Source of the DNA: Phanerochaete sordida
Taxonomy: Eukaryota > Basidiomycota > Agaricomycetes > Polyporales > Phanerochaetaceae
Assembly (NCBI GenBank): GCA_019973155.2
Contig: BPQB01000093.1
Location: 58,857-122,856, forward strand
Length of the DNA: 64,000 nt
Reading direction: 5' to 3'
Part shown: positions 1 to 11,577 of the stretch, piece after piece
How positions within the stretch are numbered: the first letter of the stretch is position 1
Layout of the letters: every line of letters starts with the position of its first letter
The notes under the pieces: generated by a model
What the model was told of the DNA's origin: nothing
The model's input: the letters and a program-made list of their open reading frames with translations, nothing else
Databases searched by the model: none
Position numbers and translations under genes: made by a program

Positions 1-1
1 G

Positions 2-1021
2 GAGCGCGCCGCGCCCGAGCTCTACGCGCACCTCCCGCCGCTGGCGAGCGTCACGTTCCGCGCGAGCCACTCCATCCGCAGCCTCTCGCCCAAGAAGGAA
101 GGCGTCCTGGTTGCGTCGGCGTCCGTGCTCTCGCAGGCGAGCCGCCGGTCATCTGCGTCTTCCGCGGCGCCGTCGACGCCGACGCGGGCTCCCGCCAAGG
201 ACGCGCAGATGCCCACGGGGTACTCGTTCGGGTCCCTCGCCACGAACCTCTCCGTGCGCGCGTTCTCGCCGCCGGCGCCGAAGCCCGAGGCCCTGCTCTC
301 GCCGGCAGCCGAGGCCAACGCGAGCAGGGAGAGCCGCGAAACCGCGGGCTCCGACTTCAGCTCGACGTCCTGGGACGTGATCAGCACCTTCATCAACCGC
401 TCGCTCTCCTTCACCAGCCTCGCCAAGACGCTCTCGCCCTCGCCCAAGCCCGCCCCGCCGCCGGCACCCCAGCCCTCGGAGCCCGCGCCCCCGCCCACAT
501 CGCCGCCCACATCGCCGCCCAAGCTGCACACCCGCACCCCGCCGCGCGCGCAGGGCACCGCCAGCCCCGCCGCGAGCCCGCCGAAGAAGTCGCGGCTGCC
601 GCTGCCGGCGCTGCCGCGCGTGGCGGCGATGAAGCACGCGATGGGCGCGCAGGGCGCCGCGCGCGCGCTGCGCCGGCTCTCGCGGCAGGTGATCTCGCGG
701 CCCGTGCTCGTCGACAGCACGAACGCCGCGGCCGTCGGCGACGCGCGGCCGGGCGCGCAGACGGGTGGGCACGGCGCGCAGGCGCGCGCGCGCGAAGGCA
801 CGGATGCGCGGGCGGAAGGCGCGGTGCAGAGTGCGAGGGGCGCGAAGAGCGAAGAGCGCGGCGGGAAGGGCGTGCCGCGGAAGATGAGCGACGCGCCGCG
901 GCCGGGCGGCGCGAGGGGTGTGGCGAAGGAGAACCCTGTTGCTGGCCCGCCGAGGGGCAGGCGGCCGACGGTCGTAGGGCATGGTGGATCGCCGCCTAGG
1001 AAGCCGGTGGGGCGTGCGTGA
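2..1021 (+). CDS. 3' end of an unrecognised low-complexity protein (partial)
   Basis: The reading frame is open from the left edge of the window and closes at TGA 1019-1021, so only the C-terminal ~339 residues are seen and the start lies upstream. The visible part has no catalytic motif I recognise. It begins with a short possibly ordered stretch (about residues 1-45 of the fragment), then runs through Ser-, Pro- and Ala-rich sequence with a PTSPPTSPPK-type proline tract near 490-525 and ends in a basic Gly/Arg/Pro tail. This composition suggests a disordered regulatory tail of a larger protein. No intron is needed in the visible part. The opposite strand is also open here over 900 bp, but that is a GC-bias shadow. 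Function cannot be inferred without the upstream exons. Confidence 0.6.
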   Translation, partial: ERAAPELYAHLPPLASVTFRASHSIRSLSPKKEGVLVASASVLSQASRRSSASSAAPSTPTRAPAKDAQMPTGYSFGSLATNLSVRAFSPPAPKPEALLSPAAEANASRESRETAGSDFSSTSWDVISTFINRSLSFTSLAKTLSPSPKPAPPPAPQPSEPAPPPTSPPTSPPKLHTRTPPRAQGTASPAASPPKKSRLPLPALPRVAAMKHAMGAQGAARALRRLSRQVISRPVLVDSTNAAAVGDARPGAQTGGHGAQARAREGTDARAEGAVQSARGAKSEERGGKGVPRKMSDAPRPGGARGVAKENPVAGPPRGRRPTVVGHGGSPPRKPVGRA

Positions 1022-2955
1022 TGACGTGGGGCAGGTTGTTTGTACGATAGCGTTGGGCAAACGATTGGTGTATGATAGAGTCTTGGCGACGTGTATCGAT
1101 AGGTTGTGGTGTACGTCTTTTCTTCATTTATGGATCGTATGAAGCGAGATGGCGTGTCATAGGTTTGCGAGGATGGTCGTGTATATGAAGCGTAGGGGGA
1201 TCTGCCCCGAACTACAAATTAGAGCATGCGCATACGCGGTTGCTAACCTACCGATATTTAGCGAGACTAAGATCTTCGAGGATGTGCTGGATGAAGGATA
1301 GAAAAGTTCATCGGTCCAAGGGCTCGAGCCTCAATATTAATACCAGATATTTCCGGATGTCGCGGAACAGGGCTGTCGTGCCTCGAGATGTTTGGCTTGC
1401 ACGTAAGTTGAACCGATATTCTGTCGGTATGAGTACTGCGGTCTGCATTTACACACGAAGCACTAAAGGCAGAGCTAACTGTAACTTTCCGCGACGCAGC
1501 CGGGCGCTAAATGTCGAAACGGGGGTCGAGGAGGACGTCCATAGAAGCCACCCAGAGCAGCCTAGTCTTCATCCAATTTGCCGAGATTTGGGCCGTATGA
1601 GCATCATAGATTGGGCACAGAGGGGCGCACCCGCAGCGACCCACACAGCGGCCCCTGTCGACGGGCCTTCGCAGCGCAGGGCAAGGGGGGTCCCGCCGAC
1701 ATTTCAGCCCAGGGGCAGCCGCGCGGCGGGCACGCAGGCGAGGGGGCAGCACGGCGGCGCGTGGGGGGCACCCGCGATGGGGGCCGCGCCCGCTCTGGGG
1801 ACGCTTAAAGCCTGCAGCGCGGGGCGGCTCCCGGGCGCGCTCCAGCGGTGAGGGATTTTGGCTGCGCGGCGATAGGCCCGCCGCGCGGACCCTGTGCAGG
1901 CCGCGCACGCCCGCACCCGCGCGCGGGGGGCCCCCGGATCTCGCCCGCGAGAAGGCGAGGGGGGGTGCAGCGTGGGCCCCGAGAAGCGGCGAAGGCGAGG
2001 GCGAGGGCGCGCCCGCGCAGGCGTGCGGGCTGCCCCCGGCGCGGTGCGACGGCGCAATGCGGTGGGGGGTGCGTGTGGAAGAGGCGAGATAGGGATCGCA
2101 CCGCTAGTTCTCGCGGTGCGAGACCCGGGGGCCCTCGCTGAATGGCATCGATCTATCAAGCTGTGAGAGACGGGTGGGCGCGCAGCATGGAGGGTGTCAG
2201 CTGGATACGAGTAGCCCGACATGGCTGCCGTCACCTGCCTCCGCTGCAAACTCTGGCGGAAGGGCTATGTCCTCATGTAACGATTCGGACCGTGCAGATG
2301 CATCTTCCATGGTGCTGCCCTCGAAGCATCGTGTGACCTCGCGGAAACACGCCGCACGACACGCTTACAGTGAGGCATGCTATTCCTGTCACTCAGAATT
2401 ACATTTCAGGTCGTACGAGAGGAAGAAGTGCGTACCTTCTGCCGACAGTGTGAACATGACGGAGCGATCAGCGATGGCCACAGCCGGCTATCTGTTAGCG
2501 CAACCGCATTGCATGACGCTGCAGTGGATCGCTATTTCAGGCATGTTCGTGTAACAAACGCATCCTCCGGACGAGCAAGCTCAATGCAGTCTGTAGGACC
2601 TTGGTCAACAGGCATCATTTAGCGCAACAGCGTAGAGATTGAGTACGATGGCGATTGAGCCTCGCGGCAGAAGTACTTCTCTGCAGCGATCGGTGTGCTT
2701 GATGTTGAACACGTTGCGCGAACCACTTCATCTCGAGGCCGATCGTCGTTGGCGCAGATCTTCATGTATAGGCAACACAGACCTGGCTTGGAGACACCAA
2801 TGGCATTGCAGACATCACTATTGTACATGACATAGACGAACGACCCGTCCCTGCATCGTGTCAGCACTCGATAACGACCGCAAGAACACCATGAGACGCA
2901 CCGACTTCTGACGAAGTCCGCCCGCTGCTCCCGTCGCCCCGGCCCCGGCTGCACG
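1022..2955. other. Intergenic region with a GC-rich island
   Basis: No gene is supported. About 1640-2140 is a very GC-rich island with open frames on both strands that have no conserved features. The flanks (1030-1500, 2240-2900) have ordinary composition. The right end is the 3' flank of the Hikeshi gene. Confidence 0.5.
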
Positions 2956-3686
2956 CTACAACTCCGGGTTCTCCAGGAAGCCTACGCCGCTGTTCTTGAC
3001 CTTCGATACGAAGGATTCGTACCAGCGGATGATCGTCCCCAGGGGTATCGTGACTTCGGGCGTGAGCGCGCTTCCGCCGGCGAAGCCGGAGATGTAGTTG
3101 AAGAGGTGCTTCACGATGCGCTCCGCCATGAGTGTTGTGTCCGCTGCAGGGTCCCGCCGCGGGGCGACCTGTGACGGCAGCGCGGCGACTTGCTGCATGA
3201 TTTGGTCTAGGGGCTCGATGGAGAGTCCGAGCATCGCGACAACGCCGTGCGGCGTGACGTCTGCTATGGGTGTGCTGGCGCCGCTGAAGACTGCATGCGT
3301 TTCTGACGTTTGGGAGGAGAAGTTGCCTCGAAGGCGGAAGATGGCTGAGGGCTTTTCGTTCGAGAGCCTGGGTGGAAGAGGATGAGCAAGGCCAAGGGGT
3401 TTTCATGCGACGCCACTGTTGTACGCACATTCCTAAGAGCTGGAAGCCCTTCCCAGGCCAGAAAAAGTGCACAGATGCTCCATATCCATCTGGGAAAGGT
3501 ACTGCAGAGGTGGTGGTTTGGAACAGGAATAGGGCAGGAGTAAAGTGGTTGCGCACCTGTGCCCAGTAGGAACACGCAGATGTGGTTTATCGTCTCCGCA
3601 TTCGTAAGCTCAAACGCAGCATGTGTGTCGTCCAATTGCTGTAGGTTGGTCTGCAAGACACGCCCTGCGACGCAGCAGCCGAACAT
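2956..3686 (-). CDS. OPI10: Hikeshi/OPI10 family protein (HSP70 nuclear import carrier)
   Basis: Three exons on the minus strand: 3557-3686, 3429-3501 and 2956-3367. They encode 204 residues, close to the ~197 of the human protein. Junction phases close exactly and both introns have GT-AG ends (CTGCAG and CACCCAG acceptors). The first exon reads MFGCCVAGRV...NLQQLD and contains INHICVFLLGT; the second has VPFPDGYGASVHFFWPG; the third has LSNEKPSAIFRLRG. All are family hallmarks of the N-terminal domain that binds FG-nucleoporins. The C-terminal domain contains the conserved ESFVSKVKNSGVGFLENPEL end. Hikeshi carries HSP70 into the nucleus under heat stress; the fungal OPI10 orthologue was first linked to inositol regulation. 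The assignment is by family recognition from the translated exons. Confidence 0.93.
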
Positions 3687-5471
3687 AGTGAATCGATCAA
3701 GCGTTTGGTTAGAGTTGCGGAAAGAGGGGTGTGCGTCACTGGGCGGGAAACAGGCTCAGGAGTGGTAGGGAAATGAGGCGACGACGGATGTTTCTCCGTC
3801 GTAAATGTGAGCCCCGTGTAGATGGACGCGAAGACGTGAGAAGGTTCGAGTGCTCCATCGTGTGGTCGGGGATCGTCTCCAAGAGCGCGTTTGCGGCCAA
3901 GCGCACGATCCACGCTTCGGGCTGCTATTCTCGCCCAATGTCGGCTTCAGGGTCTGAGACAACATAAAGTGGACATATGCACTTCTTGACCAAGTTTATA
4001 CAGCGAAGTAGACGATGTGGCGCAGGCTACCCGTGCTGCTGTACATGTGCGTTGTGCGTGGCGGCCCGCTGAGAGACCCAGAGAGTCTGAAGATCGCAGC
4101 GTCGCCTAAAATATATTACGACGCAGACTAACAAACAAGTAATACTACTCTCTGCGTTGAGTTTTACGGGGGCTGCCCCCCTCTGCGGAGGGTCTCGCAG
4201 CCCTGCACACTCGACGCGGTAGAGGACATGACGTCACCGAGGCAGTACGGGCGAAAGCATCCGTGCACAGTACTCTGGCGCGTAGGGAACGTGTACCGTA
4301 AGTTAGATACGGAGGACAGAGTTCTCGCGTTCGGGTCCTACAGGGCTCCGTGCTCGCCGCAGCCAGGACACAGAGAAGGCTTCTCACCGCTGAATGGTGG
4401 CGTCGGGAGCTTGTTCAGCTGCTGCCTGCGGGGCTCACTGGCCCGTATCGGGTAGGGCACGTTTGCTGTGTGCATGGGCATCCCGGTAGACGGAGGAATT
4501 AGATCTGTAAATCCGTCCACGAGGCTGCGAAGGGTCGACCGCACGCCCGGTCGTCAATCGGGCATCAGGGTGGCTTCTGAACGGACACTTGCTGGAAGTC
4601 CGTACGCATTCGCCTAAGCATTTGCAGCCTGATCAGACAGCGATACACAGTTGTGGAGGAATCACGTACGTGGCCTATCGTGGTGTCTGCACTACATCAC
4701 CGCCGCTTACGACAGGCTGAGATGGATAGCCACCACCGTCAGTGTATCGTCATGCGAACAGATCGTGTGCGGTCGGGTGAGAGAGCTGGTTCTGGAATGA
4801 TAAAAGAGGGACAAAACACCGGAGAGAAAAATGGAACACGACCGTGGAAACAAGTAAAGGGTCCCAGTTTCCGTCGGGCGCGCCATGTGTGCTGGGCCAG
4901 GAGGCGGAGGCAAAGGAGAGGACAGTAGCAGAAATAGCGCGATGGCAGATAGCTGGCGGTGGGCCGGGAAGGCCTGGCGAGAGATGGGACCGCCGCCACG
5001 AGTTGCAGCTGCCCTGAAGGAATTATCTGCGGGGATCGCGAGTGCGAGCATCTCAGCTGGGCATGGGGACACCGCTGAGGGAATTACGCCACTTGGACGA
5101 GGTCGCCCGCAGTCCCTCGCGGCGTGTCCTCTTTCGTACCGAGTTGCCCTGTTTGGCCCTGTTTGCGGCGCTCCGTAGGGGTCTGGCTGTTGTCATCCCC
5201 CGATCTGGCAGGGTCTGGCTGAGACACGCGCGCCTGGGCACGACGCCCGCTTTATAGGTGCGCACCGAGCCTTAAAGCAATTCGTCTCTCTTCCCCATCC
5301 CCTCTTTCGTGCCCATGTTCGTTAACCAGCAGCTTTCCTACGCAGCTCTCCCCGTGTCCCAATAACGCACGCTTGAGCGTCGCGGGTGCACGGGAGTTCA
5401 TCTCCTCAAGCGCATCCGGGGCGTGTGTATCATTCTGCTATCCATCCCACCTGTACCCATCACCTCCAACC
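3687..5471. other. Long intergenic region between divergent Hikeshi and copper-fist genes
   Basis: It holds the promoters of the two divergent flanking genes. No open frame here shows a conserved domain or a credible exon chain. Short GC-rich inverted stretches occur (for example the CCCCCC-rich patch near 4170), but nothing I can name. The ~150 bp before the start at 5472 is pyrimidine-rich (CTCTCTTCCCCATCCCC), typical of fungal core promoters. Confidence 0.5.
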
Positions 5472-7634
5472 ATGGTGCGTGCCAAACACGACTCCGAGGT
5501 CGATCATGCGCTCACCCAAGCCATAGGTTCTAGTCGCCGACAAGAAGTATGCCTGGTATGCCGGCCCCTTCCCCTGCATTCACCCGCTGTGGTCTAACGC
5601 TGCCTCCCCCTTTCCCCCTCCAGTGAGACCTGCATCAAGGGTCACCGCTCTTCGAACTGCAAGCACGTCGACCGCCCGCTGTACGAGATCAAGAAGAAAG
5701 GGCGACCCGTCACTCAATGCGAACACTGCCGCGAATTGAGGAAAACCAAGCAAGTCCACGTCAAATGCGTCTGTGAAATTAAGCCGTCCGAGCTCGGCGG
5801 CGGCGACGCCCCACCCCCCTCCGTTGTCACAGGCACAAAGAAAGGTGAATTGTCTTACCATACTAGTCGTCGTCGACTCGTCTGACTGTTAAGGTTTTGC
5901 TCGGGGTTGGTTCTTCTAGCTAGCAAGAAGGTGCCGGCGAGCGCCGCGTTCCCCAGTGGCTTGCCAGAGGCCCTGGGAGCGTCGGTGGCGTCGAAGACGC
6001 TGTCGGAAAGCTCGGATTCCGAGCATGGTATGTCAAACTTGCTCCAATCCGCTTCGTCGCCTAACAAATGTCGTGTAGAACTGCACAGTTCTACCTGCAC
6101 TTGCAAAACGACGGGAACATGCAACTGCGCAACGCCTCGCATCGCGACCAGCCGGTCAAAGAAGTCTAGCAAAAGCCCTGCTGTCGCCGATGCCCATGAC
6201 AGCGTACCTGCCATGGCCCAGCCTGCTGCCCTTGTTGTCACTGCGAACAGTGGGCGAAACCGCCCAGTCCTTCCGCGCCCTGCCACCTCATCCCATAACC
6301 GGTCTTCACCCCCGCGCACCGTCCAAAACCCCACCGGGGCGCATCATCAGCGATCACTGGCGCATTTTAGTCCATATGAACGCGCATATGAATTCGCACA
6401 CGGTTCGGATGTCGGCCTGCAGCTTCCTAGCATGCCCTACCCTCAGTCCACCGTTGACGAGTACTCCACGCTGTCCGGCCGCGATCTCAACTCCATGCCA
6501 ATGAGCCCGAACCTCGACTTCGCTCGCAACAACGCCCCCGACGAGTTCGCAGCGTTCATGAACTCTTGGCTTGCGACCGTCCAGCCCTCTCAACCCCCTT
6601 CGGATGCTCCCGCAGTATCATGCGATTGCGGGCCCAACTGCGCCTGCCCTGGCTGCATCATACATCGCGGTGTTCCGGCTACGGCGCAAGGCTTCGAGTC
6701 CTGCGTCAACCCCTCGACTTGCACCGCATGCATGGACTGCACCATGCTCACTGCCATCGACAACTCCCCTGCCTTCGAGGAATGGTTCCGGCGGATGAGT
6801 GCGGCCGATGCTGCAAGCCATGGGAGCCCCGACTCATTGATACCTGGCTCCGCTTCTCCTCCTCCTTCGCAGTTCTCGACTGCTCCCGACCAGCAAAACA
6901 CACCGCAGCAGTACAACCCCTCCATGTGGCAGTCCTATGCCCTGTGGCCCAACCTACAGAACCAGCTCTCGGGCCCTCCGCCTCCTGAAGACGGCGTCAG
7001 CACGTGCTGTGGCGGACAATGCAAATGTCCTCCCAGGATGTGTGCTTGTCCCGCGGACTGCTGTGGGTGCTGTGCCGGGTGCGCTTGCCCTTCGTGTAAT
7101 CACAAGGACAGGTCCATGGGCAGTGGGAAGACGCTTACCTTCGCCGTCTCGGGAGAACGTGCCCCGTGTTGCAGCGGCGGGAGGCGGAGTGCTGCACCCG
7201 ATTACAATCAGCAGGTGCAATCTTCCATCGCGGAACCCTCGCCGCGGAGTCGGGCGGAAGTCAACTTCAGCGATGGTCGTGGGCTGGACCTTCGCGGCGT
7301 CTACGAAGAGTGGAATGTCGCTGGCCCTTCGACCACAGAAGTCCCTCGCGTTTCCCTCAGTCGCGCGTCGTCGAGTTCCTCCAGGTCTTCCAGCCAGCAC
7401 TCGCACCGCTCGTCCTCGCAGAGCTTCGCCCCGTCGCCCGCCGCACGCACCCCCGATGGCTCCGTCAGCGCCTGCTGCAGCTCCATGCAGACACTGAGCA
7501 CGTCGCGCGCCGGCTCGCACCACTCTGGCTCGACCGCCAACTCGCCCGTCCCGCTCCCGTTCACGCCGTCGCGTGTCCAGCAATACCCTGGCGCACCGTT
7601 TGACATCGCCGACGGCAGTCCACGGATATTTTAA
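5472..7634 (+). CDS. Copper-fist transcription factor (Cuf1/Mac1-like copper sensor)
   Basis: Five coding exons: 5472-5474 (only the ATG), 5527-5555, 5624-5844, 5920-6027 and 6079-7634, giving 638 residues. The spliced N-terminus is MVLVADKKYACETCIKGHR, followed by SSNCKHVDRPLYEIKKKGRP and CEHCRELRK. This is the copper-fist DNA-binding domain with its Cys ligands and the minor-groove (K/R)GRP motif. Two cysteine clusters follow: CDCGPNCACPGCIIH at about residue 302-316, which matches the C-x-C-x3-C-x-C-x2-C-x2-H copper-sensing motif of S. pombe Cuf1, and a denser cluster of about 14 Cys at about 430-460. The C-terminus is Ser-rich with SRASSSSSRSSSQ. Presence of the Cuf1/Mac1 motif suggests an activator of copper uptake genes that is switched off by Cu(I); an Ace1-like detoxification role is less likely. 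The intron at 6028-6078 is a multiple of three with a CTAAC branch, so the frame alone would hide it. Confidence 0.9.
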
Positions 7635-9316
7635 TGTACGCTCTGTGTCGTTAGCTGCTCGTTGTATCTTGGCTGTGCTCCGTACCGTGTTCTTTCCTTT
7701 TACCCCACTGGCTCGCGCGAGCCATGTCCGCTTTGTCTTCTACTATATCTATGCACTAGTGGCCCCTCGCTGGTTCCGCTACGTTACACGATAACCCAAT
7801 GTATTATGTGCCCGCCGCGTGCTGCTCATCGAATATATCTTCAGCTTTGCGTACCAAGCTTTGCGCGGCTCGTGCTGGTCGACGGCCGCAGAAGCAGCTG
7901 CAGGTACTCGGGTTCGACTTCGAGCGCAAGCGTGGTCGGAGGGAGAGCGTGCTTCGTCTTCTCCCATGTTGTCCCTGGCCTTCGCAATACAGTACTCGTC
8001 ATAGGACCTTGCTACCGCGGACCCGCTTCGCACTCGCAGCTCTACCTTCACTTCGCTGATCTCAGGTCCTGCTCCATGGGATCCGTATTAGCATGCCATA
8101 GGTTTGGTAGGACAACAGCGGTTGCCTGTCTATCGCGCCGCGACGCGTCGCGTCGCGGTACAAGTGATGGAACACCCAGAAACTATGAATATAACCAGGA
8201 AGAACCAGGTGCCGCACCACATAGACCGTGCAGACGTGCCCTCATATCCGCGCCCAGCTGCGGCGTGCGACTCGTGCATTGCGTGAGTGCTGCTCTGCGC
8301 TTCTCCCTCCTCGCTGACCTCCAGCTGTAGGACAGCCCGCTCGCGCATGTTGCAGCCTCGCCGCTTTGCAGCGTTTGGAGAAGAGCGGCGCAGTGGCACA
8401 GTCCAGAGTTCGCTGCTTCCAGGTGTATGAGGCCTGAGGTCGGTCAACGACAGTGCACTGAGGTTCCCAGCGTGCGCCGAGGGACTTCCTGTCTGGCAAA
8501 GGCTGTTCCAACTTCCTGTTGGTGCACGACCTTCTGTCTGAGGTCTACCGTCCTGCGCGTATCAGCGGAGTTGGATACGACGGGAGAGTATATGGAACTG
8601 GTGTTGCAAGCTGCGAGCGTACTGGTTAATGCGGGTAGCACTGCAGTCAAATCTTGGATGCAAAACGGTCGAGGTACACGTTCTTGGACGTCAATCGACG
8701 CGCATATACTCATGTAAATTGTCTAGAATATCATTCAACACGGTGTCGCGGGCATTGGTAGGGCGAACCACTCACTACTGCAGTCACTGAGCAGTCCTCC
8801 GCCTGCACGCCGCCGCCGAGAGTGAGGCGCACACAGTAAACCCTAACCTATGTCCTGCCGATCTGCAAGCATGCCATTTCTCACGGTCACCGAGGACGAT
8901 TGTCGGCGAAGAAGACCTGGCGAAGACTGCTCGCTATTTCGCCATTGCCTGCGAATGAGCTTGCGTCTCGCTTGTGCCTGCGATGTGCTACACGTCTGCT
9001 CGAGTCATCACGCACGGAACGACACGGCGTTGCGCTGAGAGGCCGTTGCGCCCGCGCATATAATCCCGCGCCCGAGCTGTGTTGCAGTAAGAACCCCTCG
9101 CTCTCCTTCGCGGTCCCCCGCACTCTCCGCACACGGCGTCGCGACTCAGTGGGCACCGAGACAGGCCCAGCAGTCTATTGTGAGCCGCTGCAAATGACCG
9201 GAGTAGGGAGGAACGCACTCGCCTCGTTATGTCCCGGCCGCACGCTTCTTTGCCCCAGACTCCCCACCTTAAATAATACCCGCCACCAGCTCGCTCCCCT
9301 CCGCCTCTCCCACACC
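7635..9316. other. Intergenic region upstream of alanine aminotransferase
   Basis: No gene is supported between the copper-fist stop and the aminotransferase start. From about 9061 onward the aminotransferase frame is open without stops and includes an in-frame ATG at 9194 (see findings). AT-rich TATA-like tracts occur at about 9060 (CATATAATCC) and 9270 (TTAAATAATA), the second about 45 bp before the main ATG. Confidence 0.5.
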
Positions 9317-10898
9317 ATGCAGAAGCTCACAGTCAACGACCTCAACCCTGCTGTGCTCAACGTGCAGTACGCCGTCCGCGGCGAGCTCGCTATCAAGGCT
9401 GAGGACCTCCGCAACAAGCTCGAGGCCGGGCATGAGCTGCCCTTCAAGCGAGTCATCAACTCGAACATTGGCAACCCCCAGCAGAAGGGGCTTGACCAGC
9501 CTCCGCTGACCTTTACCCGCCAGGTGCGTGCTTGCCCTCGCCGCCGAGCCTGACGGGCGTGCGCCCGCCGCCGAGTCACCTGTCGGCGCCTTCGTGCACA
9601 GCGCGCTGACCCGTCCTCCCGCAGGTTGCGGCGTTGATGGAATACCCGCCGCTGGTCGACCTGGTGAAGGGTGTCTGGCCGAGCGACGTCGTCGACCGCG
9701 CGCGCGAGCTGCACGAGGTCATTGGCTCCGTCGGGGCGTACTCGCACAGCAAGGGCGTGCCGTACATCCGCAAAAACGTGGCGAAGTTTATCGAGGGTGC
9801 GTCCTGCAAATCCTGTGTCTTTATTTGCACGAGCCCTGACGCCGCACAGAACGCGACGGCTACCCGTCCGACCCTGAGGACATCTTCCTCACTGGCGGCG
9901 CGTCCGCCGGTGTCTCGCTGCTGCTCAACGTCCTCATAACCCCGCACGAAACTGGCATCCTTATACCCATCCCCCAATACCCGCTCTACACCGCGACCCT
10001 TGCCCAGTTTAACGGTGTCCCCCTCCCGTACCACCTCTCTGAGCCCGACGGCTGGTCGACCAGTCTGCACGAAATCGAAGCTGCGATCGAGGAGGGCAAG
10101 AAGAATGGCACGAAGCCCCGCGCACTGGTCATCATCAATCCCGGCAACCCCACTGGCTCGCTGCTGGACCTCGAGACGATGGAGTCTGTCGTTCGCCTCT
10201 GCGAGAAGCACTCGCTCGTGCTGCTCGCAGACGAGGTGTACCAATTCAACCTGCACAGCCCGGACACGCACCCCTTCTACTCGTTCAAGTATGTCGTGCG
10301 CAAGCTCGACTCGCCGATCCAGCTCGTGTCCTTCCACAGCATCTCGAAGGGCGTCAAGGGCGAGTGTGGCCGGCGCGGCGGCTACTTCGAGTGCGCGAAC
10401 TTCGACGAGGACGTCAAGGCGATCCTGTACAAGATGGTCTCCGTCGGCCTCTGCCCGCCGCTCTCTGGCCAGATCGGCGTCGACAGCATGGTGCGCCCGC
10501 CCGCGCCGGGCACGCCGTCGTACCCGCTCTACAAGCAGGAGACGGACGCGATCCACAGCGCGCTCGCGCAGCGCACGAAACTCATGGCGCAGCGCCTGAA
10601 CTCGCTGCCCGGCGTGTCCTGCGTGCAGTCGCCCGGCGCGCTGTACCTGTACCCCAAGCTCGAGCTCCCGCAGGGCGCCGTCGAAGCCGCGAAGAAGCTC
10701 GGCAAGACGCCCGACACGCTCTATGCGCTCGAGCTCCTCGACGAGACCGGCATCTGCGTCGTCCCTGGCTCCGGCTTCGGCCAGAAAGAGGGTGAGGCGC
10801 ACTACCGTCTCACCTGCCTCTGCCCGGGTGTCGAGGAGTACGTCGGTGCCCTTGAGGAGTTCCACAAGAAGTTTGTTGCCAGGTATGGTGGCTTGTAA
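9317..10898 (+). CDS. ALT1: Alanine aminotransferase (PLP fold type I)
   Basis: Exons 9317-9523, 9625-9796 and 9850-10898 encode 475 residues. The first two donors are both GTGCGT. The enzyme interconverts alanine + 2-oxoglutarate and pyruvate + glutamate with pyridoxal phosphate. Family marks visible are INSNIGNPQQKG near residue 55, the NPGNPTGSLLD loop, ADEVYQFN, and the Schiff-base region SFHSISKGVKGECGRRGGYF with catalytic Lys at about residue 293. The C-terminal CVVPGSGFGQ and HYRLTCLCP segments are also typical. From the chosen ATG (9317, CACACCATG) the protein has no targeting sequence and would be cytosolic, but an in-frame upstream ATG at 9194 would add a 41-residue basic leader without acidic residues. 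The next genes downstream are mitochondrial catabolic enzymes. Confidence 0.95.
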
Positions 10899-11577
10899 TG
10901 TCGACTTTCCGTGGATCTTGGGGGTGTAATGCGAGAGCTATAAAAAACTTCGCGTAGTATGCGCGGTCATCGCCATTTTACATGTAATCCCATCGGGTAG
11001 CCGAAAATTATCTGGGGCTTTAGCTGAAGCGTAGTGTTGCAAGTTCACGCTGCATCGGAAGGTGCTAGAGGCAGACAGTGTATGCGCGTCAGTAGGTGAA
11101 GTCGACTTGCTTCCAAGATTGCTCTCATCCACCGCCAGCAACCGCGACCAGAGCTGGCTGGCGAGAGCCGAATAGAATTACTGCTGCCTTTACGGCTTAT
11201 TTACTGCCACTGGCCTGACAGTGATCGGTGTTCGCTTTCTGCTTTCGTGGGCAGACAGCAACTCCACAAATTCCCAGGTACGAGCGGGACCACCAAGCTG
11301 ATTAACATTAGGATAGTGTATACGGGCGACACCGTCTATGCCAAAGACCTTTGGCAAATATGCAACACTATTTCCTATCCCATTGCTCTCGATGAATAGC
11401 GATGTTGTTAGCGAGCCGTAACGAATAAGCGAGTGTTCTCAGCCGAGCGCGGGTCTTCATACGCTGGATGAAGCTGGCGAAGATCGCTTCACACGCGAGG
11501 CGCGCTGTTACAGTTTCCTTCCGGATTTTGGATACTGAGATATAATACATGACATGGTAGTCTTTGCATGCACGAAC
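10899..11577. other. Intergenic, between convergent 3' ends
   Basis: This separates the stop codons of alanine aminotransferase (+) and enoyl-CoA hydratase (-). No open frame, RNA gene or repeat is supported. It presumably holds both 3' UTRs. Confidence 0.5.

Noticed and set aside
1640..2140. Overlapping open frames on both strands of the GC island
   Set aside because: No frame has conserved content, and openness on both strands is expected at this GC content.
8836..8850. Telomere-like CCCTAAC
   Set aside because: A single unit only, inside an intergenic region; no tandem array.
8900..9316. 139-residue N-terminal extension of alanine aminotransferase
   Set aside because: Its first codon is TTG, and the part before 9194 has no ATG start; only the 41-residue version from ATG 9194 is kept as a hypothesis.
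9576..10865. 429-codon minus-strand open frame
   Set aside because: Opposite strand of the alanine aminotransferase exons; the plus strand carries all enzyme motifs.
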